Below, in pieces: positions 1 through 11,222 of a DNA stretch of 64,000 nt. Under the pieces are notes generated by a model. That model did no database searches and was not told the DNA's origin. It saw only the letters and a list, made by a program, of their open reading frames with translations. The stretch's first letter is position 1; the number at the start of each line of letters is the position of its first letter. Both the position numbers and the translations under genes were made by a program. Source of the stretch: Austwickia chelonae NBRC 105200 (lineage in GTDB: Bacteria > Actinomycetota > Actinomycetes > Actinomycetales > Dermatophilaceae). The stretch lies in NCBI RefSeq assembly GCF_000298175.1, contig NZ_BAGZ01000005.1:558001-622000 (forward strand), given 5' to 3'.

Positions 1-439
<439 letters not shown>

Positions 440-478
440 CCCAGGTTGTCGCCCAATCAGACCCTCCCCCCCGGGGAG

Positions 479-1012
479 TCACCGCGGCACCGCGACCCCG
501 CTCCCCTCCAGGTGAGCCTGAACGCCCTCATCGGTCACCCGAACCCCGGTCAACGACAACCCCTGCGGAAGCCCCTCCAACGGAATACGGACCGACGCCG
601 CCGAACGCGCCGCCGCCGACACCAGCCCACTCGCGATCGACGAACCCGGAACCTCCACCGACGACGGCTTCACCGACACCGACGACCCACCCGGCGCCAA
701 CTCCCCCACCACGCGCACATCCACCTTGCGTCCCAACACCGCCACCGGCGTCGACACCGCGATACGCCCCTCCCCCGCATGGGACAACTTCAACTCCCGA
801 CCTGCACGAGCCTCCAAGGACGCGAAGGACAACAAGGCGTCCACCGACACCTTCTCCATCTTCGTCGACCCCGACGCAGGCTTCCGCGGCTCCCCTGCCC
901 GGACCGGAACCCCCACCGTCTGCAACCAGATGACCCCACCGACCACCGTCACCAACGACAATGCCCCGACCACCGCAAGGAATCCCACCACCATCCGTCC
1001 CACCCGACGCAT
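479..1012 (-). CDS. LmeA-like (DUF2993) membrane-anchored protein, short form
   Basis: 177-residue protein with one N-terminal membrane segment (about residues 8-30, after basic MRRVGR) and an extracytoplasmic domain resembling the C-terminal part of DUF2993. In mycobacteria LmeA of this family binds phospholipid and affects mannan length in lipomannan. The characteristic close, a LP-G-x-L-x-x-V-x-V-x-x-x-G-V-x-A pattern, is at about residues 145-170. Family members are usually about 230-260 residues, so the first half of the domain looks missing or strongly diverged. Its ATG overlaps the uppS stop by one base (TGATG), so it is probably translated by coupling as the last gene of recO-uppS-DUF2993. 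A role in lipid-linked glycan handling is inference. Confidence 0.62.
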   Translation of the reverse strand: MRRVGRMVVGFLAVVGALSLVTVVGGVIWLQTVGVPVRAGEPRKPASGSTKMEKVSVDALLSFASLEARAGRELKLSHAGEGRIAVSTPVAVLGRKVDVRVVGELAPGGSSVSVKPSSVEVPGSSIASGLVSAAARSAASVRIPLEGLPQGLSLTGVRVTDEGVQAHLEGSGVAVPR

Positions 1013-1812
1013 CAGCTCCGCCCCCCACCGTCGTCGGCCTCCGTGACCTTGTCGACCGCGCCCCCGTAACGACGGTCACGTCTGGCATAGATCTCGATCG
1101 CCTCCCACAGATGACGCCGATCGAAATCCGGCCAGAGCGTGTCCAGGAAGACCATCTCCGCATAAGCGCTCTGCCACAACAGGAAGTTGCTCGTCCGCTG
1201 CTCCCCTGAACTCCGCACGAACAGATCCACATCAGGCATCTCCGGGTCGTACAGATGCCGCACCAGCTCGGCCTCGTCGACCTTGCGTCTCTTCAACCTG
1301 CCCTTCCGCGACTCCTCGACGATCCGACGCACCGCATCGACGATCTCCGCGCGACCGCCGTAGTTCACACAGAAATGCAAGGTCAACGTGGTGTTGTGGT
1401 GACTCAGCTTCTCCGCCGCCGTCAGCTCGTCGATCACCGACTGCCACAGACGCGGACGCCGCCCCACCCACTTGACCCGCACACCCATCGCCGCCATCTC
1501 GTCCCGTCGGCGCCGGATGACCTCACGATTGAAACCCATCAAGAAACGGACCTCGTCCGCCGAACGGTTCCAGTTCTCCGTGGAGAAGGCATACGCCGAG
1601 ATATGTTTCACCCCGATCTCGATGCACCCCGCCAGGACGTCCATCAACGCGGCCTCACCCGCCTTGTGCCCCTCGGTCCGCGGCAGACCCCGCTGATTGG
1701 CCCACCGCCCGTTGCCATCCATGACGATCGCCACATGGTTCGGCACCAACTCCCGGGGAATCTCCGGCGGACGTACCCCGGACGGATGCGGAAACGGCGG
1801 TACTACAGGCAT
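1012..1812 (-). CDS. uppS: Isoprenyl transferase (polyprenyl diphosphate synthase, cis-type)
   Basis: Condenses isopentenyl diphosphate units in cis onto an allylic primer, making the polyprenyl (decaprenyl/undecaprenyl) carrier for cell-wall precursors. 266 residues from the ATG at 1812. The catalytic aspartate is in the signature VMDGNGRWA (D32), followed by GHKAG. The diphosphate-binding region FSTENW is near residue 80, and the closing motif [15 protein letters not shown]-x-x-YAE is present. An upstream in-frame extension exists but lacks homology. It lies 26 bp after recO and overlaps the next gene by one base, the usual recO-uppS pairing of actinobacteria. The protein acts at the inner face of the membrane. 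Confidence 0.94.
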   Translation of the reverse strand: MPVVPPFPHPSGVRPPEIPRELVPNHVAIVMDGNGRWANQRGLPRTEGHKAGEAALMDVLAGCIEIGVKHISAYAFSTENWNRSADEVRFLMGFNREVIRRRRDEMAAMGVRVKWVGRRPRLWQSVIDELTAAEKLSHHNTTLTLHFCVNYGGRAEIVDAVRRIVEESRKGRLKRRKVDEAELVRHLYDPEMPDVDLFVRSSGEQRTSNFLLWQSAYAEMVFLDTLWPDFDRRHLWEAIEIYARRDRRYGGAVDKVTEADDGGGRS

Positions 1813-1838
1813 CGCAAGGCCTCTCCCTCGAACGGACG

Positions 1839-2567
1839 TCAGGATCTTTCCACGAGGCGCAGCGAACGCACACCTCGTTCCAGGTGCCACTGCAGGAAAG
1901 CAGACACCAGACCGCTGCCCTCCCGACGGTGCACCGGCGAACTCGCGTCGGCCCGCCCCCAGTCACCCTCCAACAAAGCACCCAGCAAGGCCAAGGTCTC
2001 CACCGCCGGAGCGCTGGACCCCGGCAGACGACAACTCGGACACAGACATCCCCCGGAAGCCAGATGGAAAGCCCGATGCGGCCCGTGCGCCCCGCAACGG
2101 GCACAGTCCCGGAAACTCGGCGCCCAACCGGCCACCGCCACCGCCCGCAACAGATAGGCGTCCAAGATCAACCCCGGTTCGTGCTCACGACCCGCCAGAC
2201 TTGCCAAGGCACCCGCCAACAAACGGAACTGCTGCGGGCTGGGCTCGTGATCATCGGTGATTCGCTGCGCCGTCTCCAGCATCGCCGCCGCCGCCGTCCA
2301 CGCCGCATAGTCCCGGGAGATCACCTCACCGTAGGAAGCGACCATCTCGACCTGGGTCACCGTGTCCAGGCTTCGGCCCTCATGACATTGCACGTCGACG
2401 ACCATCCCCGGCTCCAGACGCGCACCGAACCGGGACTTCGTCTTCCGAACCCCCTTCGCCACGACACGGATCTGCCCACGCTCACGAGCGAGGAGGGTGA
2501 CGATCCGATCAGCCTCCCCCAACTTGTGGGTCCGCAGGACAATCGCGGCGTCACGGTACAAGGGCAC
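1839..2567 (-). CDS. recO: DNA repair protein RecO
   Basis: RecFOR-pathway mediator that anneals single strands and helps load RecA at gaps. 242 residues from a GTG at 2567, chosen because [20 protein letters not shown] is the canonical RecO N-terminus (OB-fold, residues 1-80). A zinc-binding pair of CxxC motifs follows (C155/C158 and C176/C179). The helical C-terminal half ends in the expected [12 protein letters not shown] segment. It is the first gene of the leftward recO-uppS-DUF2993 unit and is divergent from the polysaccharide lyase gene across a 185-bp gap. Confidence 0.93.
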   Translation of the reverse strand: MPLYRDAAIVLRTHKLGEADRIVTLLARERGQIRVVAKGVRKTKSRFGARLEPGMVVDVQCHEGRSLDTVTQVEMVASYGEVISRDYAAWTAAAAMLETAQRITDDHEPSPQQFRLLAGALASLAGREHEPGLILDAYLLRAVAVAGWAPSFRDCARCGAHGPHRAFHLASGGCLCPSCRLPGSSAPAVETLALLGALLEGDWGRADASSPVHRREGSGLVSAFLQWHLERGVRSLRLVERS

Positions 2568-2752
2568 ATGGCCATTCTGCCCGCTCGGACGGACCGCCCC
2601 TCTTCGGGAAGACACCCACCTCGTCCGGCGCGACACGTCCGACAGACCTTCCGGACGTACCCACGAGTCCGGGGCCGGCGCCGGGAACCCACCGGTACGG
2701 GCATACCATCGCAGCGCGCACCGGCGCTTCTCCGCCGAGGTCAGGAGCTGTG

Positions 2753-5155
2753 ATGACGAAGATCCCCCGGCGTTCGGTCTTGAAAGGGCTGTCGGGTCTG
2801 ACCGCGATGGGGATGCTCCCCTCCGCAGGTTCGGCCTCGGCACCGGGGGCAGCTCCGGCCGCGGATCCTCCTGAACTGCGTCTTCTACGAGAACGGTGGG
2901 TGGACTCGCTGACCGGTCGCGCCATGATCCGGGCGGCACCTGGGGCCTTCGCCGCTGCGATCGGCAAACTGGACAAAGCCGTCTCGGACCGATCCTCGAA
3001 GATCGCCCCGACAGGCACCCGCTACTTCTCCCACCACGACTGGTCCGTGGGGAAGAACCCGTCCGAGAACTCCGAGTCGATGCGGGCGACCTATGTCGAC
3101 CTGGCCTTGATGGCCCGGGCCTGGGCAACTCCGGGGTCGAAGTATTCCGGGTCCGGAGCGACACTGGCCGCCGTACTCGCCGGCCTGGAGCACATGGACA
3201 AAAACGTCTACCACGCGCAGGCACAGTGGACCGGGAACTGGTGGTCCTGGGCCATCGGGGCTGCGCGGCCGTTGAGCGACATCATGGCGATCCTGCGCAG
3301 CGAGCTGACGTCTGCGCAGATCACCCGCTACTGCACCGCCATCGATCATTTCGTGCCCCGCCGCGATCCGACGATGCAGATCCACCCGAACGGCCCGCAA
3401 CGTTCGGAGGGCGCCAACCGGGTCGACATCTGTCAGGCCCTCATCGTGCGCGCCGCCGTCGGAGGAGACGTGGATCTGCTCCGGGCCTGCGTGGCGGCGC
3501 TCTCCCCGACCTGGCAGTACGTCTCCTCGGGGAACGGTTTCTTCGAGGACGGTTCGTTCGTCCAGCATTCGACGATCGGCTACACCGGCACCTACGGGTT
3601 GGTGCTCCTCGGCGGGCTGTCGAGGTTGTTCGCGCTCCTGGCCGGGACACCGTACGAGGTCACCGACCCGTCCCGGAAGAATGTCTGGGCAGCGGTGGAT
3701 CATTCGTTCGCGCCGCTGATGTACCGCGGGCAGATGATGGACGCCGTCCGGGGCCGAGCCGTCTCCCGGGCGCAGGAGCGGAGCATCGACAACGGGGACC
3801 AACTCGTCGAGACGGTGCTCCGTCTGGCCAGGTCCGCCGATCCGGCCACTGCCGCACGGTGGCGGGGACTGTGTCGGCAGTGGATCGAGGGTTCGGCGTC
3901 GAAGATCCGCTCTTCGACCGACGTGGAACGGCTCGCGTTGGTCACCGAGCTGATGGCCTCCGATGTCGCGCAGGTCAGGGACCGGACTGGACCGGTCTTC
4001 TTCCCGGCGATGGACCGGATGGTCTACCGAGGCACGGACAACAACTGGGCGTTGTGCCTGGCCATGTGTTCCCGACGGATCGCCTGGCACGAGGGCAGCC
4101 CTGCGGAGAATTTCGCCGGCGCGCGGACCAGCCAGGGCATGACCTATCTCTACCTGCCCTCGGACGACCGGCATTTCGACGACGACTACTGGGCCACCTT
4201 CGATCTGGATGCGCCACCGGGAACGACCGTCGACCTGGCACCCTTGGGCCGTAATCCCGAAGGGGAATGGGGCAGTCGGACTCCACAGAACGAATGGACC
4301 GGCGGCACGGTCCTCGGCGATGTCGCCCTGGCAGGGATGCACCTCCTCGCTCCCGGAGGAACCGGCCTGACCGCCCGCAAGACCTGGCTGATGCTCCCCG
4401 GCCAGGTGGTGGCGCTGGGCAGTGACATCTCCTCCTCGGCCGGGCACGAGGTGCGCACCGTCGTCGAACATCGCAACCTGGGTGATGCTGCCGGCAGGCT
4501 CCAGGTCGACGGGACCGCGGTGACCCAGAGACGCAGTCTGTCCGGTGCCAGGTGGGCCCATCTGGAGAAAGTAGGCGGTTATCTCTTCCTCGGCGCGGTG
4601 CCGGCATTGTCCGCCGAGGTCGCTGCGCGCACCGGGGAGTGGCAGCGGAACAACACCGGGCGGATGCCGGGGTCGGAGGGTCCCCGCTCCCGTAGGTTCG
4701 CGACCCTGGCTTTCGTCCACGGCTCCGGTCCGATCTCAGGTGCGAGTTATGCCTACGTCCTGCTCCCGGGAGCGGACGAGGCGACGACCCGAGCACGGCG
4801 CGAGGACCCGGGTGTCGAGATCCTGGCCAATTCCGGGACGGCCCAGGCGCTCAAGATTCGTGGTGGTCTCCTGGCCGTGAACTTCTGGAAGGCGGGCACC
4901 GTGGCTGGTTACTCCGCGTCGGCTCCGCTGTGTCTGGTATCCCGCAGGTCGGACCGCTCGGTCGACCTGTCGGTGAGCGATCCGACGCAGAAGGCCCGCA
5001 GCGTGACCTTGACGGTGGCCGACACGACGACGGCCTCGGTGGCAGGGCCCGATGCGGATCGGATCCGGTTGCGCAGGGACGGTGGTCAGACCGTCCTGAC
5101 GGTGGATGTGTCCGGTCGGGCAGGCCGGAGCATGCTCTTCACGCTGAAGCCTTGA
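2753..5155 (+). CDS. Tat-exported polysaccharide lyase family 8 (hyaluronate/chondroitin/xanthan lyase type)
   Basis: Secreted lyase that cleaves an acidic polysaccharide by beta-elimination. 800 residues from the ATG at 2753; AGGAG at 2743-2747 favours this over the GTG at 2750. A twin-arginine signal (RRSVLKG, R6-R7, then a hydrophobic stretch and an Ala-rich cleavage region near residue 30) predicts Tat export. The alpha/alpha-barrel catalytic domain (about 40-390) holds N222, H272 and Y281, plus R335 and R339. These spacings equal N349/H399/Y408/R462/R466 of pneumococcal hyaluronate lyase, and the aromatic patch NWW is at 162-164. A beta-sandwich domain fills about 410-800. The exact substrate cannot be told. 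It converges on the thiamine-diphosphate enzyme gene with an 11-bp gap. Confidence 0.9.
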   Translation: MTKIPRRSVLKGLSGLTAMGMLPSAGSASAPGAAPAADPPELRLLRERWVDSLTGRAMIRAAPGAFAAAIGKLDKAVSDRSSKIAPTGTRYFSHHDWSVGKNPSENSESMRATYVDLALMARAWATPGSKYSGSGATLAAVLAGLEHMDKNVYHAQAQWTGNWWSWAIGAARPLSDIMAILRSELTSAQITRYCTAIDHFVPRRDPTMQIHPNGPQRSEGANRVDICQALIVRAAVGGDVDLLRACVAALSPTWQYVSSGNGFFEDGSFVQHSTIGYTGTYGLVLLGGLSRLFALLAGTPYEVTDPSRKNVWAAVDHSFAPLMYRGQMMDAVRGRAVSRAQERSIDNGDQLVETVLRLARSADPATAARWRGLCRQWIEGSASKIRSSTDVERLALVTELMASDVAQVRDRTGPVFFPAMDRMVYRGTDNNWALCLAMCSRRIAWHEGSPAENFAGARTSQGMTYLYLPSDDRHFDDDYWATFDLDAPPGTTVDLAPLGRNPEGEWGSRTPQNEWTGGTVLGDVALAGMHLLAPGGTGLTARKTWLMLPGQVVALGSDISSSAGHEVRTVVEHRNLGDAAGRLQVDGTAVTQRRSLSGARWAHLEKVGGYLFLGAVPALSAEVAARTGEWQRNNTGRMPGSEGPRSRRFATLAFVHGSGPISGASYAYVLLPGADEATTRARREDPGVEILANSGTAQALKIRGGLLAVNFWKAGTVAGYSASAPLCLVSRRSDRSVDLSVSDPTQKARSVTLTVADTTTASVAGPDADRIRLRRDGGQTVLTVDVSGRAGRSMLFTLKP

Positions 5156-5166
5156 TCCTCCCCGGT

Positions 5167-6858
5167 TCAGGGCACGTCGACCGGTGGGACGAACGGTTTC
5201 GGTTGCGGACGCAGCGCCGGGACCTCGATCTCGATGACCGACGGTCCGGGGTGGGCCAGGGCGACGGCGAGAGCTGCGTCGAAGGCCTGTGGGTCTCCGA
5301 CCTTGGTGTGCGGCAGGTCGAGCGAGTCGGACAGTGTGGCGAAGTCGGGGGTGCACAGGTCCACGCCTCGGGGCGGGGCTCCCTGTTCGGTCTGCATATG
5401 GCGCAGTACGCCGTATCCGGAGTCGTTGAACAGGACGAGGACGACATGGGGCCTTTCCCCGGCCAGGGTGCACAGTTCTCCCAGGTGGACGGCGAGCCCG
5501 CCGTCGCCGACCATCGCCAGGACCGGGAGGTCGGGGCAGGCCACTGCGGCACCGATCGCCATGGCCAGGCCCTGTCCGATCCCGCCTCCGGCGGCGAAGA
5601 TGTTGGTGGTGGGGTCGTAGACGGGCAGCAGTCGGTTTCCCCAGGTGCTGCCCGGGATCGTGACATCACGCACCCGAGGCGATTCGCGGGGTAGCCGGGA
5701 GTGCATCGCGTCGCAGACGGCGGCATAGGCGCCGATATCCGCGCGGTGGCTGTTCCGTGCCGATACGGCTGCGGCACGGACCTGTTCGGCCCAGTGGTTT
5801 TGGGTGTTCGGGGCGCCCAGCTCGCTCAGCAGAGCGGGGACGACACCTGTCGCGTCAGCGGTGATGCCCAGCGTGGTCGGGTAGTTCCGGCCGATCGCGT
5901 CGGGGTCGAGGTCGATCTGGACGTGGGTGGACGGCAGGGGGAGCTCGAAGTTGTTGGTCTCGTGGCCGCGCAGGTGGCTGCCGACGGTGAGCAGGCAGTC
6001 GGCCTGTTCGATCAGGGTGCGCACCTCTTCGGTGGTGGCGAAGTTCCCGATGCACAGGGGGTGATCCTCCGGGACCGATCCTCGACCGTTGGCGCCGGTG
6101 AGGATGCCTGCGTTCCAGACGCGGGCCAGTTCGGCCAGTGCGGGGCCTACCCGTCGGGCGCCGCCTCCGGCCCAGATCAGTGGGCGGCTGGCTGTCCGGA
6201 GCAGTGCCGCGGCTTCGGTGATCTCTTGCGCCACGGGTGTTGCAGGGCGAGCGGTCCTCTCCTGGATCGGTTCCTGTTCGGCAGGATCGGCGGTGTACTG
6301 CAGGTCGATGGGCCAGTCGATGCTGACCGGGAGGTGGGGTGGGGTGGACAGACGTCGGACGGCTTCGGCGAGTACCCGCCGGGCGTGTCCGGCCTGTTCG
6401 ATCCGCAGCGCCGATCCTGAGACGGCTTTGAGCATGTCCAGTTGACGGGGGACCTCGTGGTAGACGCCACGGTCGTCGCCCAGGACGGCGGAGTCGACGT
6501 TCCCGGTGATGTGCAGCACCCGGCTCTGCGCGGTCAGGGCTTCCAACATGGCACCGGCGGCATTGCCTGCCCCGGTTCCGGTCGAGGTCAGGGCGACTCC
6601 GATGCGACCGGTGGCCCGTGCGTAACCGTCTGCGGCGTTGACCGCTGCCGCTTCGTGCCGGACGGGGACGAAACGTAGTTCCCGGTCTACGGCCTCGACG
6701 AGAGGGATGTTGTGGATGCTGATGACACCGAAGGCGACGTCGACGCCCGCGTCCCGCATCATCGAGACGAGGAGGTCGCCGCCGGTAGGGCCGTTGCTCG
6801 TCAGCTGCGATGTGGGGATGTCGTGGGCTTCGGTGGTGGCGTGTTCTTTCTCGGCCAT
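5167..6858 (-). CDS. Thiamine-diphosphate-dependent enzyme, acetolactate-synthase-like
   Basis: 563-residue enzyme of the acetolactate synthase/pyruvate decarboxylase superfamily, in the usual order: PYR domain (about 22-190), central domain (about 205-340), PP domain (about 380-550). The cofactor-activating glutamate is E69 in RHEAAAVNAADGYAR. The ThDP/Mg motif runs from GDG at 451-453 to N478 (GDG-x24-N). The ATG at 6858 is preceded by GGAG at 6-nt spacing; a TTG at 6870 is the alternative. It is not clearly IlvB: no small-subunit gene follows and the N-terminal substrate-region sequence differs. The reaction (2-oxo acid decarboxylation or carboligation) cannot be assigned. Confidence 0.8.
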   Translation of the reverse strand: MAEKEHATTEAHDIPTSQLTSNGPTGGDLLVSMMRDAGVDVAFGVISIHNIPLVEAVDRELRFVPVRHEAAAVNAADGYARATGRIGVALTSTGTGAGNAAGAMLEALTAQSRVLHITGNVDSAVLGDDRGVYHEVPRQLDMLKAVSGSALRIEQAGHARRVLAEAVRRLSTPPHLPVSIDWPIDLQYTADPAEQEPIQERTARPATPVAQEITEAAALLRTASRPLIWAGGGARRVGPALAELARVWNAGILTGANGRGSVPEDHPLCIGNFATTEEVRTLIEQADCLLTVGSHLRGHETNNFELPLPSTHVQIDLDPDAIGRNYPTTLGITADATGVVPALLSELGAPNTQNHWAEQVRAAAVSARNSHRADIGAYAAVCDAMHSRLPRESPRVRDVTIPGSTWGNRLLPVYDPTTNIFAAGGGIGQGLAMAIGAAVACPDLPVLAMVGDGGLAVHLGELCTLAGERPHVVLVLFNDSGYGVLRHMQTEQGAPPRGVDLCTPDFATLSDSLDLPHTKVGDPQAFDAALAVALAHPGPSVIEIEVPALRPQPKPFVPPVDVP

Positions 6859-7095
6859 GCTGTTCTCCAACGTCCTTCAGACGGGTGCGGAGGAACCGCG
6901 CGGGTGGTCGACCCGGTGTCTCCGACCGTACCGGCCCGCCTCTGCCAACTCGCCCAGGAAAGCACCTCGACCAACGAAAAATGTTGTGGCAGTGTGTATC
7001 ACAAGAAGAAGCAGGGATCTTCCACCCCCGTCTGTCCGCCTGCCAGATCCCAGCACGTGACGATCCCAGGACGCCGCCCCTCAAGGAGAAAGCGG

Positions 7096-7593
7096 ATGCC
7101 TGCCCCCGGAACTCGTCCCATCCAGAATCTCGACGACACAGCGACGCACGTCCCGGACCGGCGCGTCCTCCTGTCCGGTTTCCTCTTCGGATGCGGTATC
7201 GCCGCGTCGCTGATCGACCTGTTCGTCTTCCATCTCGGCCTGCAATGGCATCACTTCTACGATCTGTCCACCACCGAGGTCGCACTGACGGCCGACGGTT
7301 TCTTCCATGCCTTCGGATGGTTCATCACCGTCTGGGGAGCCTTCCTGCTGTTCGACGCCCGCCGTCGTGGCTCATTCCCCTGGTTCCGCTGGGTCGGTGC
7401 GGTGATCTGCGGAGTCGGTTTCTTCCAGCTGTTCGACGGGGTGGTCGACCACAAACTGCTGCGGATCCATCAGATCCGCTATGACGTGGAACTGTTGCCG
7501 TACGACATCGTCTGGATTGGTTCGGCACTGCTGTTGCTATTGGGCGGCGTCACGATGCTCTGGCGCAGCCGCCCGGTGACAGCTGTCGGGTGA
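7096..7593 (+). CDS. DUF2243 family membrane protein
   Basis: 165-residue protein with four predicted membrane helices (about residues 25-48, 68-90, 98-120, 135-155). Conserved histidines lie near the membrane ends (HLGLQWHHFYD, FFHAFGW, VVDHKLLRIHQIR), as is typical of DUF2243. The function of the family is unknown. The ATG is preceded by AAGGAG at 7-nt spacing. Its TGA overlaps the GTG start of the CtaG-like gene by four bases (GTGA), indicating translational coupling. Family pairing suggests a joint role in respiratory metal or heme-copper handling, but that is inference. Confidence 0.82.
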   Translation: MPAPGTRPIQNLDDTATHVPDRRVLLSGFLFGCGIAASLIDLFVFHLGLQWHHFYDLSTTEVALTADGFFHAFGWFITVWGAFLLFDARRRGSFPWFRWVGAVICGVGFFQLFDGVVDHKLLRIHQIRYDVELLPYDIVWIGSALLLLLGGVTMLWRSRPVTAVG

Positions 7594-8456
7594 GTACTCG
7601 ATTCGCCCTGCACGCCCTCGGCGACGGCGGGGGTTCTGCACCCTGGGACTTCTTCGGCTACCTCGTTCTTTTCGTCGTGATCGAGATCGGCGTCGGCTAC
7701 GCGGTGGCGGTGAGGGCGTCCCGTCGTCGTCTGCCATGGCCAGTCCGGCGCATCTGCTGCTGGTACCTGGGGCTGTTCTGCGTCACTGCGTCCACGACGG
7801 GGCCGCTCGCGACGGCCGCTCACGGCGGGTTCACCGCCCATATGCTCACCCACCTGCTGTTGGGCATGATCGGGCCGGTGTTCCTGGTGTGGGGTGCTCC
7901 GGTCACTCTCCTACTGCGTTCGTTACCGGCATCCGGCGCACGGCTGTTCACCCACTTCCTCCGGTCACCTCCTGTCCGCGTTCTCACTCACCCCGTGACA
8001 GCGGCGGTGCTCAACGGCGGAGGCCTGTGGATCCTGTACGTCACCGACCTGTACCTGGTGATGCACACCTCGATAGTCGTCCACGCCGTGGTCCACGGTC
8101 ATGTCCTCGTCGCCGGATATGTCTTCACCGCCTCCCTCGTCGGCGTGGATCCGATGCCCCATCGGCCGTCTTTCCGTCTGTGCGCGACCACCTTGGTCGT
8201 CTTCGTCGCCGCACATTCGATCCTGGCCAAATGGCTCTACGCCCATCCACCGGCCGGGGTCGGCGTCCACGACGGCCACGTGGGCGCGCAGCTGATGTAC
8301 TACGGGGGTGACCTGGTCGATGTCACCTTGATCGTGGCCCTCTTCGTCGGTCGCTACACGGTCGATGGCCGGCGGATGCGGCCTCTTCCCCGGAAGATCC
8401 GCTCTTCGACGACGACCAGGCAGACCGCTGGGTCACGGACTCCGACGCCTCTGTGA
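7590..8456 (+). CDS. ctaG: CtaG-like cytochrome c oxidase assembly protein
   Basis: 288-residue polytopic membrane protein of the caa3_CtaG family, with about seven hydrophobic segments between residues 18 and 255. Histidine-bearing helices (AHMLTHLLLGMIGPVFLVWG near 90; VVHAVVHGHVLVAGY near 165; HDGHVGAQLMYYGGDLVD near 230) resemble metal-binding helices of this family, which supports copper-site assembly in aa3/caa3 oxidases. The GTG start overlaps the upstream DUF2243 stop. The last about 25 residues are basic and Thr/Arg-rich. No oxidase structural gene is in the window, so the partner enzyme is elsewhere. Converges on leuA with a 34-bp gap. Confidence 0.83.
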   Translation: MSTRFALHALGDGGGSAPWDFFGYLVLFVVIEIGVGYAVAVRASRRRLPWPVRRICCWYLGLFCVTASTTGPLATAAHGGFTAHMLTHLLLGMIGPVFLVWGAPVTLLLRSLPASGARLFTHFLRSPPVRVLTHPVTAAVLNGGGLWILYVTDLYLVMHTSIVVHAVVHGHVLVAGYVFTASLVGVDPMPHRPSFRLCATTLVVFVAAHSILAKWLYAHPPAGVGVHDGHVGAQLMYYGGDLVDVTLIVALFVGRYTVDGRRMRPLPRKIRSSTTTRQTAGSRTPTPL

Positions 8457-8490
8457 CCCAGCCGGTCGCCTTCTCCGACGGATCTCGTCC

Positions 8491-10377
<1,887 letters not shown>

Positions 10378-10392
<15 letters not shown>

Positions 10393-10446
10393 GCGAGGAA
10401 GAAGACGCCGACCGGGTGCGATACCCGGCGTGTCGGGGGAGGTCAT
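10378..10446 (-). CDS. leuA leader peptide (22 residues)
   Basis: Short reading frame upstream of leuA beginning MTSPDTPG and ending Arg-Arg-Leu-Leu-Pro-Arg-Arg-Asp-Glu-Ala. The two leucines are both CTT, an uncommon leucine codon in this window, placed directly before the attenuator hairpin. No ribosome-binding site precedes the ATG at 10446. Instead a TACCCT -10 element ends exactly 7 nt upstream, so the mRNA probably starts at the A of the ATG. Leader peptides with leucine codons before leuA are known in actinobacteria. This assignment rests on position, codons and structure, not on homology. Confidence 0.65.
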
Positions 10447-10453
10447 GTCCGCC

Positions 10454-10483
10454 AGGGTAACCAGAGAGGAGGCCGTACGTCCA
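10454..10483 (-). promoter_or_regulatory. Probable promoter of the leuA leader
   Basis: On the minus strand a TGGACG -35-like element (10483-10478) is followed after 18 bp by TACCCT (10459-10454), a TANNNT -10. The predicted start point coincides with the leader-peptide ATG at 10446. The -35 match is moderate. Confidence 0.5.
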
Positions 10484-10729
10484 CGGTTCGATCACCCGTC
10501 TCGCCATCCGGCCGATGAGGAGAAGGTCTGTGTCACACGCGACTTCGGAGGCAACCTCGGCGTCTGTCCCGATTCCGGCCCGACCCCGTCCGAAAGGGCG
10601 CTGAAAACTCGTCAAGGTAGCTGGACGGGTGTTAAGTTCCGTGCGGGCCATGTGCCGCGCAGCGGTGCTCTTGTCGATTCTTCTCTCTCGGCGGCGAATT
10701 CCGGCCCTTGAATCTCCAGGGAGACCCAG

Positions 10730-10831
10730 ATGTACGCATGGGGTGGTGGCGAGGAAGCGCGTCTCGACGGACGCGAGCAGACCCGAACCGGATACGAGGA
10801 TGTGCGGCTCCACGAGAAGGACATCGCGTGA
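10730..10831 (+). CDS. Small 33-codon ORF coupled to the LysM gene
   Basis: An unrecognised short frame, MYAWGGGEEARLDGR and on to a charged C-terminus ending HEKDIA. Evidence for translation: AGGGAG (10718-10723) lies 6 nt before the ATG, third positions are mostly G/C, and its TGA overlaps the LysM ATG by one base (TGATG). It has no membrane segment or signal, and is hydrophilic (Glu/Arg/Asp-rich) after an aromatic-glycine start. It could be a small protein or simply a translated leader that sets LysM expression. No function can be assigned. Confidence 0.5.
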   Translation: MYAWGGGEEARLDGREQTRTGYEDVRLHEKDIA

Positions 10832-11157
10832 TGAACGAGCGCGACGGCTCCATCTGGGGATCGGCGACCGACGATGTCCCGGCAGCGAGGACAGACTCCT
10901 CCACGGACTACTTCTCACCGGTCGACGAAATCCCCATCGAAGACTCCGACGAAGAGGACAACATGGAACAGCCAGGCGAAGACATCGGTGACGCCATCTC
11001 CGCAGAGCAGTACGTCGTCAGCGAAGGCGACACCCTGTGGGATATCGCCGAGCGTTACTACGGCGACGGCAGCCAGTACCTGCGCATCGCCGAGAGCAAT
11101 CAGATCGCGAATCCCGACATGATCTACGTCGGACAGGTCCTGGCCATCCCGGTCTGA
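10831..11157 (+). CDS. Small acidic LysM-domain protein
   Basis: 108 residues. About 58 acidic, unstructured residues (EIPIEDSDEEDN) precede one LysM domain (about 60-108: YVVSEGDTLWDIAERYYGDG to IYVGQVLAIPV). LysM binds N-acetylglucosamine-containing glycans such as peptidoglycan. No signal peptide is visible, so how or whether it reaches the wall is unclear; cytoplasmic LysM proteins exist. The ATG at 10831 is chosen for its one-base overlap with the upstream small ORF; a GTG at 10828 is the alternative. It converges on era, separated by a shared hairpin. Confidence 0.75.
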   Translation: MNERDGSIWGSATDDVPAARTDSSTDYFSPVDEIPIEDSDEEDNMEQPGEDIGDAISAEQYVVSEGDTLWDIAERYYGDGSQYLRIAESNQIANPDMIYVGQVLAIPV

Positions 11158-11166
11158 CCCGAGACC

Positions 11167-11210
11167 GCCCTGCCCCGACCAGAACAGATTCCCTCACCCC
11201 GGGGCAGGGC
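11167..11210. terminator. Hairpin between convergent LysM gene and era
   Basis: GCCCTGCCCC (11167-11176) pairs with GGGGCAGGGC (11201-11210), a perfect 10-bp stem with a 24-nt loop. It is placed 10 bp after the LysM stop and 13 bp beyond the era stop on the other strand, so it can serve both. No T-tract. Confidence 0.65.
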
Positions 11211-11222
11211 CCACCGGCTCGG

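Noticed and set aside
2885-4720. Long minus-strand open frame opposite the polysaccharide lyase
   Set aside because: Antisense shadow of a clear PL8 gene, with no ribosome site and Arg/Gly/His/Pro-rich sequence without domain features.
10711-10826. Possible c-di-AMP (ydaO-type) riboswitch before the LysM gene
   Set aside because: GGGAGACCCA and TGGGGTG resemble riboswitch blocks and LysM genes are common targets. However, the conserved GTCAGCTAACC-type block is absent, and the stretch is better explained as a small ORF with its ribosome site and a coupled stop/start.
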